Notes under the pieces: generated by a model
Databases searched by the model: none
Told to the model about the DNA's origin: nothing
Seen by the model: the letters and a program-made list of their open reading frames with translations, nothing else
Translations under genes and position numbers: made by a program
Source of the DNA: an uncultured Candidatus Melainabacteria bacterium
GTDB lineage: Bacteria; Cyanobacteriota; Vampirovibrionia; Gastranaerophilales; Gastranaerophilaceae
Length of the DNA: 24,939 nt
NCBI GenBank assembly: GCA_934692665.1
Contig: CAKUUG010000030.1
Location: 1-24,939, forward strand
Direction of reading: 5' to 3'
Shown here: positions 14,389 through 22,747 of the stretch, one piece after another
How the letters are laid out: each line of letters opens with the position of its first letter
Position numbering within the stretch: the first letter of the stretch is position 1

Positions 14389-16210
14389 AAGCTAATGTTT
14401 TTTGTTTTCTAAATTGCATTTCGTAGAGCTTTTTGTACTCCCCATCTTCAATCTTAATCAATTCTTCGTGGGTTCCTGTTTCTACGATTTTTCCTTCGTT
14501 TATAACAACTATTTTATCGGCATTTTTAATTGTTGACAATCTATGTGCAATTACAAAAACAGTTCTGTTTTTCATAAGGTTGTCTATCGCTTTTTGCACA
14601 ATTGCTTCTGAATTGTTATCAAGAGCAGAAGTTGCTTCATCAAGTATTAATATAGGTGCATTTTTAATAAATGCTCTTGCGATTGCTACCCTTTGTCTTT
14701 GTCCACCTGATAGTGTTGTACCTCTTTCACCAATCACTGTATCTATGCCATCCGGCATATTTGTGATTGTTTCATCCAAATACGCACAATGTATTGCGTT
14801 TTCAAGATCTTCTTTTGATGCGTTGTAGTTTCCCATCATGATATTTTCTCTTATTGTGCCTGAATACAAGAAATTATCCTGAAAAACAACTGCAATGTTT
14901 CTTCTTATGCTGTCTAGAGAAAATTCTTTTATATTTGTACCATCAAATTTTATTTCGCCTTGTGAAATATCATAAAATCTGGAAATCAAATTAACAATCG
15001 TACTTTTGCCTCCGCCGGAATTTCCGACAAATGCTACTGTTTCATTTTTATTTATAGTTAAGTTGATATCTTTTAAAACGATTTTTTCCGGATTATAACC
15101 AAAAGTTACGTTTTGAAGTTCTATTTTAGAAGTTAAACATTTAAATTCTTTTGGATTTTCTTGTTCTTTTATTTCAGGCATAATATCAAACAATTCAAAT
15201 ACCCTGCCCAATGCGACGAATATTTTTTGAATGCTTGTCATTGTGTTGCCTAGTGTTTTTACTGGCTTGTACAACAAAAGCAAAGAAGTTACAAAAGAAG
15301 CAAAACTACCTGCTGTTATTTGGCCTGATGTGATAAGGCTTGTGCCATAATACAAGACGATTGCAATACCAAATGAAGCAATCAAATACATCAATGGCGA
15401 CATCCAGCCTGAGCGTTTAATCAGGTGCATAGAAACATCATACGATTGTTTAATTTGTTCTTTGAACAAGTTTACTTGTCTGTTTTGTAGTTGATACGAC
15501 GTCATTACTTTGTTTCCGGAATATGTTTCATTCATATTAGTTCTGATATTTCCGGATATTACCATATTTTCGTTTGAAGTCTTTTTGATTAAATTTCTAA
15601 TTAACAATACAGGAACAAAAGCAACACACAATACCAGTACTCCGACAACTGCCAATTTCCAAGAACTGTACAACATTACAGCAATTAGACCCAATGCTCC
15701 AAACAAGCTTGTTGTAATGGTTTTTATTTGGTCTATTAAGCCATCTGCGGCAGTCTGTGGGTCGTTGAGGTATCTTGATTGAATTATACCTGAAGAGTTT
15801 TCGTCAAAGAATTTTATATCCATTTGAACAAGAGTTTTAAACAAATCTATTTTTACTTTGTTTGTAATTCTTTGGCTTGTCCATTCTGACAAATATGTAT
15901 TTAAATATCTCAAAACCCCTTGTACTCCTGCAAAAATTACTACACCAAAAGGTATAATGTATGCAAAAGTTTGCCATTGTAAAACAAAATCATGATTAAA
16001 TATTGCAAATTCAAGATTTTTTTGTCCGACAACATAGTCCATATAAGGTTTTAGTGCAAAAGCCGTAACGCCATCCAACAATCCTAACGGCACTGCAACT
16101 AAAAAGCTCAAAAACACTCTAAATAATACAGGTTTAATATATGGAAATATTCTCGATAATAACCAACTGTACTTGTATGAATTTTCTGCTTGGGTTTTAC
16201 TTAGTTTCAT
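14387..16210 (-). CDS. MsbA-like ABC exporter, fused TMD-NBD
   Basis: This encodes a 607-residue half-transporter that would work as a homodimer in the inner membrane. An N-terminal domain of six helices (about 20-330, with a YLSEWTSQRI loop near residue 115) precedes a nucleotide-binding domain (about 365-590). The latter has Walker A GNSGGGKST (395-403), ABC signature LSGGQRQR (500-507), Walker B ILILDE (519-524) and a switch histidine in AHRLST (near 553). The overall pattern is that of MsbA/lipid or multidrug exporters; there is no peptidase domain. GGAG precedes the ATG. It lies 73 bp after a small gene and a radical SAM gene on the same strand, and may also have its own promoter. The substrate is unknown; lipids or a modified product are possible. 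Confidence 0.9.
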   Translation of the reverse strand: MKLSKTQAENSYKYSWLLSRIFPYIKPVLFRVFLSFLVAVPLGLLDGVTAFALKPYMDYVVGQKNLEFAIFNHDFVLQWQTFAYIIPFGVVIFAGVQGVLRYLNTYLSEWTSQRITNKVKIDLFKTLVQMDIKFFDENSSGIIQSRYLNDPQTAADGLIDQIKTITTSLFGALGLIAVMLYSSWKLAVVGVLVLCVAFVPVLLIRNLIKKTSNENMVISGNIRTNMNETYSGNKVMTSYQLQNRQVNLFKEQIKQSYDVSMHLIKRSGWMSPLMYLIASFGIAIVLYYGTSLITSGQITAGSFASFVTSLLLLYKPVKTLGNTMTSIQKIFVALGRVFELFDIMPEIKEQENPKEFKCLTSKIELQNVTFGYNPEKIVLKDINLTINKNETVAFVGNSGGGKSTIVNLISRFYDISQGEIKFDGTNIKEFSLDSIRRNIAVVFQDNFLYSGTIRENIMMGNYNASKEDLENAIHCAYLDETITNMPDGIDTVIGERGTTLSGGQRQRVAIARAFIKNAPILILDEATSALDNNSEAIVQKAIDNLMKNRTVFVIAHRLSTIKNADKIVVINEGKIVETGTHEELIKIEDGEYKKLYEMQFRKQKTLA

Positions 16211-16237
16211 TATTTGCTCCGTAATTAGTTTATATTA

Positions 16238-16266
16238 AACTTAGCATAAACATTTTTTTGTATCAA
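16238..16266 (-). promoter_or_regulatory. Possible internal promoter of the ABC exporter
   Basis: On the minus strand TTGATA (16266-16261) is followed after 17 bp by TAAGTT (16243-16238), with TGC before it as an extended -10. The -10 itself is weak. It lies in the 73-bp gap upstream of the exporter and would allow expression apart from the radical SAM gene. Confidence 0.35.
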
Positions 16267-16283
16267 ATTTCACTATTTGTAAT

Positions 16284-16613
16284 CTATTTTGAATATTTTT
16301 CTTCAAGCTGAATTAAGGCTATCTTTAATTCTTGCTCCATTTCAAGTTGTCTTTTTCTGATTTTATCGATTCCGTTTGCCAATGGTTCCATAGGGTCGCC
16401 TGTTGGATTTATATTGGTTCCGTTGAGAGAGTTTTTTATTTCTTGAATATCTTGTTCTGCTCGTTCGATTATATCTATAATATCTTCAATATCTTCGTCT
16501 GAATAACCCTTTTTACACAATTTGACCGCAATATCAAGTTTTATATTGTTTCTTTGCTCATTAATTTCTTCTGTTTTGGATTTTTCTTCCTTTTTTTTAT
16601 TAAAAAAGAACAT
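16284..16613 (-). CDS. Small charged helical protein of unknown function
   Basis: This 109-residue protein has a hydrophobic-basic start (MFFFNKKKEEKSK) followed by helical, strongly charged sequence. The middle contains GYSDEDIEDIIDIIERAEQD, the end is a Lys/Glu/Gln-rich helix (KRQLEMEQELKIALIQLEEK), and a short Gly/Pro/Asn linker separates the two. There is no clear membrane segment, signal peptide or catalytic motif, and only one cysteine. GAGG precedes the ATG, 9 bp after the radical SAM stop, so the two are almost certainly co-transcribed. It might be an accessory or scaffold protein for its neighbours. A peptide substrate for the radical SAM enzyme is possible, but nothing in its sequence shows a leader/core arrangement. 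Confidence 0.7.
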   Translation of the reverse strand: MFFFNKKKEEKSKTEEINEQRNNIKLDIAVKLCKKGYSDEDIEDIIDIIERAEQDIQEIKNSLNGTNINPTGDPMEPLANGIDKIRKRQLEMEQELKIALIQLEEKYSK

Positions 16614-16622
16614 TTAAAACCT

Positions 16623-18437
16623 CTAATTTTCTATACTGTATGTGCTTACTTTTTCTGCTGAAAACTTATCTATGTACAAAAACAGCCATTCTCTATATCT
16701 CAAATACATCCACAAAGGGCTTTTGTAGTATTTATAGCACTTTTGTTTGCATTCTTCAAGTATAGAATTTAGTTCTTTTTGCGTCATTCCGACAGATTCA
16801 AAATTTATGCTTGTCGAGAATTCGTTTTCTTTTGGATAAATCTTTGTTATTCCAAATTCTTCAGGTGAACAAACAATTTTTGCGTGTTTTCCCATAGTAA
16901 AAACGCTTCTTCCATAAGAATTTATCAAATCGTGATTTTCACACAACATATCGATAGTTTTTCTTGCATCTTCCACGGTTTCTAGCGGGTAGCCGAAAAA
17001 AATAAAAGCAAAATTCCATATTCCGTATTTTTTGGCAAGTTTCATTATCTCAAATCTTTTGTCTAAATCAATACCCTTGTTAATTGATTTCATGATTTTA
17101 TCAGAACCTGATTCCAGTCCCCACATTACCATCTTTAATCCCGCTTTTGCACCCAAATCCAAAGTTTCTTCATCAAATGCAGCTTCTAGCCTTGCATCAC
17201 AGAAGAATTTCGGATTAATGTCGGTTTTTAACAGTTCTTTTGCCAAATCCTTCAAATAAACAGGTGACAAAGAATCGTCAATAAATTCGTAGTGGGTTAT
17301 TCCATATTTTTCTTTTAATTCTTTCATTTCAGAAAGAACTTTTTCGATATTTTTTACATTATATTCTTGCCCAAAATCTTGGTCACAAAATGTACATTTT
17401 CCCCAATAACAACCTCTTGATGTTTGGTAAGGAAGTACAATTTCGGGCGTAAAGTATTTTTTAAAATCAAAATCATCCAGATTTAGATTGTGAATATCAT
17501 TCAATTTTTTTGGGATTTGCTTTTTTGTTTGAAATACTTTTTTATCTTTAAAATAAATCAAATTCGGCACTTGTTCGATTTTTATTTCGTTGTTAATATA
17601 TTTTGCAAATTCAACAATCGGACCTTCGCCTTCTTCTACAGATACAGAATCGCAAAATTGTGAAAATTCGGGATGATTTTTTATTTCATCTGTTATTCTT
17701 CCAAAAAAATTTCCCCCGATGTTGATATGTGCTTTTGTATATTTTTTTAATAAATAACAAAGAGTTAAACCCGGAATAAGCTGGCTTGTTGAATTGAGAG
17801 AAATTGCAATAAATTTTGCTTTTTTCTTTTTAATTTCTTCGATTTTTGCTTTGAAAAATCCCCAAAACAAGTTGCTGTCTTTGTCGAAAACGAAATGTTT
17901 TATGTTTTCGTATTCTAATTTTAAAATTGCATTGTATTGACCATCAAATTCTAATGTTGTAGGACTATATGCCAAAGACACAAGCTCTAATGCACAATCT
18001 ACAATGTGAAGTGCTTGGATTAAAAATTTTGGCTTATAAAAATCTTCTTTTGAGCGAATTACTTCTAGAGCATATTCTATGCTTGCAGGTATTCTTTCGT
18101 AAAAAGAAATGTCTTTCGACAAAAATTTCTTAAGTTTTGAAAACTTATACAAATAACACTGTTCTTCTATAGAATATTTGTTTAGTTTTTTATCTTTTGT
18201 GTAAATTTTTCTTATATTTATAAATAAAGTTACATAGTCTTTTTTGATTTTTTCCAGAATATAAAATATATATGCTCTATTCAAAATAGTATTGTAAAAT
18301 TCTACATTTAAATCTAGCGTTTCTACATTAAACCCCTCTTTTTTCAATTGCCCCGTCAAAGATGCCAGTGCAAAATGTGGACTAATCGGAGTCCACTGTG
18401 GCGGAAAAATGAGCAACATTTTATTAGATTTCTTCAT
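16623..18437 (-). CDS. Radical SAM protein with B12-type N-terminal domain
   Basis: This is a 604-residue protein with the architecture of B12-binding radical SAM enzymes. The N-terminal part begins MLLIFPPQWTPISPHFALA and later has KFIAISLNSTSQLIPG and AHINIGGNFFGR, typical of the Rossmann domain. The histidine motif DxHxxG is not visible, so cobalamin may not be coordinated in the usual way. The radical SAM core follows with SRGCYWGKCTFCDQ: C343, C348 and C351, spaced C-x4-C-x2-C. Later come GITHYEFIDDSLSP, MVMWGLESGSDKIM and a FIFFGYPLET segment. The enzyme would bind a 4Fe-4S cluster and cleave SAM. Reaction and substrate are unknown. It heads an operon with a small protein and an ABC exporter. 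Confidence 0.85.
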   Translation of the reverse strand: MKKSNKMLLIFPPQWTPISPHFALASLTGQLKKEGFNVETLDLNVEFYNTILNRAYIFYILEKIKKDYVTLFINIRKIYTKDKKLNKYSIEEQCYLYKFSKLKKFLSKDISFYERIPASIEYALEVIRSKEDFYKPKFLIQALHIVDCALELVSLAYSPTTLEFDGQYNAILKLEYENIKHFVFDKDSNLFWGFFKAKIEEIKKKKAKFIAISLNSTSQLIPGLTLCYLLKKYTKAHINIGGNFFGRITDEIKNHPEFSQFCDSVSVEEGEGPIVEFAKYINNEIKIEQVPNLIYFKDKKVFQTKKQIPKKLNDIHNLNLDDFDFKKYFTPEIVLPYQTSRGCYWGKCTFCDQDFGQEYNVKNIEKVLSEMKELKEKYGITHYEFIDDSLSPVYLKDLAKELLKTDINPKFFCDARLEAAFDEETLDLGAKAGLKMVMWGLESGSDKIMKSINKGIDLDKRFEIMKLAKKYGIWNFAFIFFGYPLETVEDARKTIDMLCENHDLINSYGRSVFTMGKHAKIVCSPEEFGITKIYPKENEFSTSINFESVGMTQKELNSILEECKQKCYKYYKSPLWMYLRYREWLFLYIDKFSAEKVSTYSIEN

Positions 18438-18456
18438 AATTCTTTATACAGTTGTT

Positions 18457-18484
18457 ATTCTAGCTTAAGAAGTGGAATTGTAAA
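18457..18484 (-). promoter_or_regulatory. Promoter of the radical SAM operon
   Basis: On the minus strand TTTACA (18484-18479) and TAGAAT (18462-18457) are separated by 16 bp. The predicted start near 18450 leaves only about a dozen bases before the ATG at 18437, where only a weak AAAGAA stands in for a ribosome site. Confidence 0.55.
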
Positions 18485-18550
18485 ACATGTATCGAAAAAA
18501 ATACAAAAAATATAGGAACGATTGGAAAAAGTAGTAAGTGAGGTGTGGCT

Positions 18551-20053
18551 ATGTCTTTAATAAGAACAAACAAAATTAATTTAGATAAACAACTTGTTCA
18601 AAGCAATAAACTTTCTAGCGGTGAAAATTTTTATTTGCAACCGTCGAGTTTTGTATCGGGTGGTTCTTCTGATGCTGCTGTTTTGGAAGCAAAAGTTGGC
18701 GTATTAGAAATGCAAATTGGAGAAAAAAATTCTCAAATTTCAACAAAACAAACAGCTGTTGACTCTTTGCAATCAGAATTGTCTTCTTTAAATACTTCTT
18801 ATGATTCAACTTTGCAAGAAGTAAACAATGCAAAAACCAACTATGATACTTTGGTTTCTCAAACATCTTCCATTTCTCCAACAATTGAACAAGAAGTTGT
18901 TAATGAAGATGGTTCAATAACAACGCAAACTGTTGAAAATCCTGAATATAAACAATTGCAAGAAGCAATTGGAAATGCAGAAACAAAATACGATGAATTG
19001 CAAAAAGCAGCAGATGACATAAATCAACAAATCCAAGAAAAGCAAAGAGAATTTGATACTGAAAATCAAATTCTTGAAAATTTAAATTCTGAAGTCCAAT
19101 CTCTAAACACTGATTTAGATACAACGCAACAAAAACTTCAAGAAATGAACGATTCAAATGATATGCAAAACAATCTTGCTATGCAAAATATGGCAGACGA
19201 AACTTCTTCTGAATCAGAAATATTGGGTGAAGTTGATGACGCTATTAAAGAATACAAAGAACAAGCAGTTGGAACTTATGATGAGTGGACTGCAAAATTG
19301 CAAGCTGCCGGTCTAAAAACAACATATCTATCAGCCGGTGAAACAAATTTTGCAGAATATGGGGCAGCTTTATCTGATTCATTAAAACAAGAATTGATAA
19401 ATAGCTTTGATACTTCAGAAGACTATGTTCTTCAACAAAAATTAGCCGGCTTATATCAAGGAAGAAGCAATATGACGACAGCTGAATTTGTTGCTTCTTG
19501 CCAAGCAATGGGCTTAAATGTTCAATCTGATTGGGTGTCCACATCATATCTTGTTGATGCAAAAGCAACGGGTGGCGGACAAGCGGGTCTTAATCAAAAT
19601 GGTGCGATTACGGTCTTGACCATAGTTGATCCCTCTACAGGTGCTGAAATAAAAATCGCAGATACAAACGGTAATGGTGCAATTGAAATTGAAGAATTGT
19701 TTATGAACGAATTGTTATCTGGTATTTCAAAAACAATTGATACAAGCAATTTTAAAGCTGCAATTAGAGGTACAACAATTTCTTCTGTTGAAGATGCTCG
19801 AGCCGAGGCGGAAAAGCTAAAAGAAGAAGAAAGCAAGAAAGAAGAAGATAATAGAAAAACAATATCTTCCTCTGATAAATCAAAAATTATTGATAAATTG
19901 AAACAACAATTTATTGAATCCGGTTATAGCGTTGCAGCTGCTTATTCTAAAGCAACAGAAATTGTTGAAAGTAACTATGTTGTTTCTTCCGGTGCAGAAA
20001 GTATGAAAGATGATGCTATGCAATTAGCAATTACAAAATTATCAACAAAATAA
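18551..20053 (+). CDS. Coiled-coil protein with an EF-hand-like loop
   Basis: This encodes 500 residues from the ATG at 18551, which has GAGGTG 5 nt upstream; a GTG two codons earlier overlaps that site and is less likely. Two long coiled-coil stretches (about 43-105 and 131-205) are rich in Gln, Asn, Leu and Glu. They are joined by a short linker with repeated Glu-Val and Thr-Val pairs. A Gly-containing middle region with Trp and Tyr follows, then a calcium-loop-like DTNGNGAIEIEE (371-382) fitting the EF-hand pattern DxNxxGxIxxxE. A charged helix rich in Glu and Lys and a C-terminal helical region follow. No signal peptide or membrane helix is seen, so secretion would need a non-Sec route. 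It is probably monocistronic with a terminator downstream. No family is recognised. Confidence 0.75.
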   Translation: MSLIRTNKINLDKQLVQSNKLSSGENFYLQPSSFVSGGSSDAAVLEAKVGVLEMQIGEKNSQISTKQTAVDSLQSELSSLNTSYDSTLQEVNNAKTNYDTLVSQTSSISPTIEQEVVNEDGSITTQTVENPEYKQLQEAIGNAETKYDELQKAADDINQQIQEKQREFDTENQILENLNSEVQSLNTDLDTTQQKLQEMNDSNDMQNNLAMQNMADETSSESEILGEVDDAIKEYKEQAVGTYDEWTAKLQAAGLKTTYLSAGETNFAEYGAALSDSLKQELINSFDTSEDYVLQQKLAGLYQGRSNMTTAEFVASCQAMGLNVQSDWVSTSYLVDAKATGGGQAGLNQNGAITVLTIVDPSTGAEIKIADTNGNGAIEIEELFMNELLSGISKTIDTSNFKAAIRGTTISSVEDARAEAEKLKEEESKKEEDNRKTISSSDKSKIIDKLKQQFIESGYSVAAAYSKATEIVESNYVVSSGAESMKDDAMQLAITKLSTK

Positions 20054-20150
20054 AAATCAATCAAAACAATATCAAGCGTTGCTTTATTGTAACTAGAAAA
20101 AGAGGTCAAAGAAGAAAAAGAATTGTTAAAATGCTAAAAAATGAAACAAA

Positions 20151-20180
20151 AAATAGGGCTTTTATTAAAAGCCCTATTTT
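20151..20180. terminator. Convergent terminator between the coiled-coil gene and dnaK
   Basis: AAATAGGGCTTTT (20151-20163) pairs perfectly with AAAAGCCCTATTT (20167-20179) around a 3-nt loop. The T-run is four bases on the plus strand and six on the minus strand, where the stem starts about 18 bp after the dnaK stop. It probably serves both genes. Confidence 0.85.
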
Positions 20181-20197
20181 CGTATCCGAAAAAAAGT

Positions 20198-22042
20198 TTA
20201 TTCTTTTGTATATTCTGCATCAATTACATCATCATCTTTTTTGTCATTGTTAGATGAAGTATTGTCTTGTGCATTTCCGGTTGCTTCGCCGTTTTGTGAT
20301 TCTTGTTGAACTTGTGCATAAGCGGCTTGAGAAATAGCATACATTGTTTGTTGCAAATCTTCTGACAATTTTTTTAATTCATCAATTGATTTGTTTTCAT
20401 CAAGAGCTTTTTTCAATGCTTCTCTTTGTTCATCAAGTTTTGTTTTGTCTGTATCAGATATTTTGCCTTCAAAATCTTTTACGATTCTTTCTGCAGCACC
20501 AACCAAAGATTGTGCATTGTTTTTAACTTCTGCTTCTTCTTTTTTCTTTTTGTCTGATTCAGCGTTAGATTCTGCTTCTTTTACCATTCTATCTATATCA
20601 GATTCTGACAAGTTAGAAGAATTTGTAATTGTGATTTTTTGTTCTTTGTTTGTTGCTTTATCTTTTGCAGTAACATTTACAATACCGTTTGAATCGATAT
20701 CGAATGTAACTTCGATTTGTGGCATACCTTTCATTGCTGGTGGAATACCATCTAGTCTGAACATACCTAGTGATTTGTTGTCACCTGCCATTGGTCTTTC
20801 ACCTTGTAAAACGTGAATATCAACGGCTGTTTGGTTGTTTTCTGCAGTTGAGAAAGTTTGAGATTTTGAAACAGGGATTGTTGTGTTACGTGGAACAAGA
20901 GGAGTCATTACACCGCCTAATGTTTCAATACCCAATGTCAATGGAGTAACATCCAACAATACGATATCTTTGACTTCACCGGCCAAGACACCTGCTTGAA
21001 TTGCTGCACCAACCGCAACAACTTCATCAGGGTTAACTGATTGGTTAGGTTCTTTTCCTGTGTATTCTTTTACTAATTGTTGAACAGCAGGAATACGAGT
21101 AGAACCACCAACTAGAACAACTTCATTCAATTCTGATTTTGAAATGCCGGCATCTTTTATTGCTCTTTCTACAGGAGTTTTGCATCTTTCTAACAAATCA
21201 TGTGACAATTCTTCGAATTTTGCACGAGTTAAATTGATATCCAAGTGTTTTGGACCTGTAGCATCAGCAGTAATAAATGGAAGATTGATGTTTGTTTGAA
21301 CAACAGATGACAATTCGCATTTTGCTTTTTCTGCCGCTTCTTTCAATCTTTGCATTGCTTGTGTATCATTTCTCAAGTCAATGCCTTCAGTTTTTTTGAA
21401 TTCATCACACAACCAGTTGATGATTTTTTGGTCGAAGTCATCACCACCTAGGTGAGTATCGCCTGAAGTTGAAAGAACTTCGTGAAGTCCTTCTGAAATT
21501 TCTAGTACAGAAACATCAAATGTACCACCACCAAGGTCAAATACAAGAACTTTTTCTGTTGTCTTTTTGTCCAAACCATAAGCCAAAGCAGCTGCAGTAG
21601 GTTCGTTTACGATACGGAGTACATCCAAACCTGCGATTTTACCGGCATCTTTTGTTGCTTGACGTTGTGCGTCGTTAAAATATGCAGGAACTGTAATAAC
21701 AGCACTTGTAACTTTTTCTCCCAAGTAATTTGAAGCATCATCTGCTAATTTTCTTAAAATCATTGCAGAAATTTCTTGTGGAGTGTAGTCTTTGCCGTCT
21801 ATATTTTTTTTGTAATCTTCACCCATGTGACGTTTGATTGAAATGATTGTGTTATTGGGGTTAAGAATTGCTTGACGTTTTGCTAATTGACCAACTAATC
21901 TTTCGCCGTTTTTTGCAAAACCCACGATAGATGGCGTAGTTCTAGAACCTTCAGCGTTAGCGATAACGGTAGGTTTTCCACCTTCCATTACAGCAACAAC
22001 CGAGTTTGTTGTACCCAAATCGATACCGATTGTTTTTGCCAT
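20198..22042 (-). CDS. dnaK: Molecular chaperone DnaK (Hsp70)
   Basis: DnaK is an ATP-driven chaperone that binds exposed hydrophobic stretches of client proteins. The 614-residue product starts MAKTIGIDLGTTNSVVAVME. It has the ATPase signatures VLVFDLGGGTFDVSVLEI and VVLVGGSTRIPAVQQLV, the VLLDVTPLTLGIETLGGVMT linker, the peptide-binding domain and a lid ending DDVIDAEYTKE. The ATG at 22042, with AAAGGAG upstream, is used instead of an in-frame ATG at 22108 that would add 22 residues of non-DnaK sequence. No grpE or dnaJ is adjacent, and no CIRCE element lies upstream. A terminator follows. Confidence 0.98.
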   Translation of the reverse strand: MAKTIGIDLGTTNSVVAVMEGGKPTVIANAEGSRTTPSIVGFAKNGERLVGQLAKRQAILNPNNTIISIKRHMGEDYKKNIDGKDYTPQEISAMILRKLADDASNYLGEKVTSAVITVPAYFNDAQRQATKDAGKIAGLDVLRIVNEPTAAALAYGLDKKTTEKVLVFDLGGGTFDVSVLEISEGLHEVLSTSGDTHLGGDDFDQKIINWLCDEFKKTEGIDLRNDTQAMQRLKEAAEKAKCELSSVVQTNINLPFITADATGPKHLDINLTRAKFEELSHDLLERCKTPVERAIKDAGISKSELNEVVLVGGSTRIPAVQQLVKEYTGKEPNQSVNPDEVVAVGAAIQAGVLAGEVKDIVLLDVTPLTLGIETLGGVMTPLVPRNTTIPVSKSQTFSTAENNQTAVDIHVLQGERPMAGDNKSLGMFRLDGIPPAMKGMPQIEVTFDIDSNGIVNVTAKDKATNKEQKITITNSSNLSESDIDRMVKEAESNAESDKKKKEEAEVKNNAQSLVGAAERIVKDFEGKISDTDKTKLDEQREALKKALDENKSIDELKKLSEDLQQTMYAISQAAYAQVQQESQNGEATGNAQDNTSSNNDKKDDDVIDAEYTKE

Positions 22043-22151
22043 AATTATTATCTCCTTTGTTTTTATATTTCTTCTTACATGATTAAAATAACACTGTTTT
22101 TTTAACATGCCTGAAAAATAAACAATTTCTTAATAATTTATAGGCCAAAAT

Positions 22152-22535
22152 TTATTTGATACCTAAAAAATCTTTCAAAGATCTTTTTGTGAATCTTTCG
22201 TTAAGTAACTTTAACATTGTTTTATCGCTGTGAGGGTGTTTTGAGATATTTACTTTTGGATTTATAGGAAGTAATGATTTGATTTTACCTAAAATTCCTG
22301 CTTCTTCTTTAACTTTCGTCAAAGATAATTTGTAAAAATCACCATCAGTACCGCGGCTGGTTCCGTTGCGATTGATTCTTTTTACATTGGCATAAATATC
22401 GTATTTACCTGCTTCTTGTGCAACTTCGTTTAACATTTTATTATTTTTTACGCATTCACTAAAATAACTGCGGCTTTTACTTTTCACAATTAATTTTCCA
22501 TTGAAATTGGTTGGCTGGGTGTTGTTAATTTTCAT
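22152..22535 (-). CDS. Unknown protein between groEL and dnaK
   Basis: This 127-residue basic protein begins MKINNTQPTNFNGKLIVKSK. The NFNGK-type opening is one I associate with many uncharacterised proteins of Gastranaerophilales (a general impression, not a search). The rest is rich in Lys, Asn and Arg, with a GTSRGTDGDFYKLSLTKVKE segment and a C-terminal helix (LLNERFTKRSLKDFLGI). It has no signal peptide or membrane segment and one cysteine. GAGAGG lies 5 nt before the ATG. It is separated from groEL by a terminator and from dnaK by about 109 bp, all on the same strand. Its function is unknown; the chaperone context might be coincidental. Confidence 0.65.
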   Translation of the reverse strand: MKINNTQPTNFNGKLIVKSKSRSYFSECVKNNKMLNEVAQEAGKYDIYANVKRINRNGTSRGTDGDFYKLSLTKVKEEAGILGKIKSLLPINPKVNISKHPHSDKTMLKLLNERFTKRSLKDFLGIK

Positions 22536-22672
22536 ATTATCCTCTCAAGTTATATAAATACCTTGCTTATAACGTACGTAAATGTAAAAATTTGCTTTTA
22601 AAAAACAAATATTTTGTTAAAATTTGTAAAAAATATAATTCTTAAAAAACTAAAAATCTAAACAAATATAAC

Positions 22673-22708
22673 AAAAGAGCTAGAAAAGATTATTTTCTAG
22701 CTCTTTTT
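22673..22708 (-). terminator. Terminator of groES-groEL
   Basis: A perfect 15-bp stem (AAAAGAGCTAGAAAA at 22673-22687 with TTTTCTAGCTCTTTT at 22693-22707) and a 5-nt loop lie 40 bp after the groEL stop on the minus strand. The T-run is short there (TTTTG), but the stem is strong and separates groEL from the next gene. Confidence 0.82.
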
Positions 22709-22747
22709 GAATAATATATTATTTTAGCAGTGTTCAAGGATTGAAAA

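Noticed and set aside
20097..20140. AAAAAGAGGTCAA, identical to the ribosome site of the divergent prepilin, after the coiled-coil gene
   Set aside because: No start codon lies at proper spacing, and the later ATG frame only runs through the terminator into antisense of dnaK.
22043..22108. Upstream ATG extending DnaK by 22 residues
   Set aside because: The added residues are not DnaK-like, and AAAGGAG sits directly before the canonical MAKTIGIDLG start.
22572..22579. ACGTACGT palindrome upstream of the 127-residue gene
   Set aside because: It is only 8 bp, occurs once and has no companion site.
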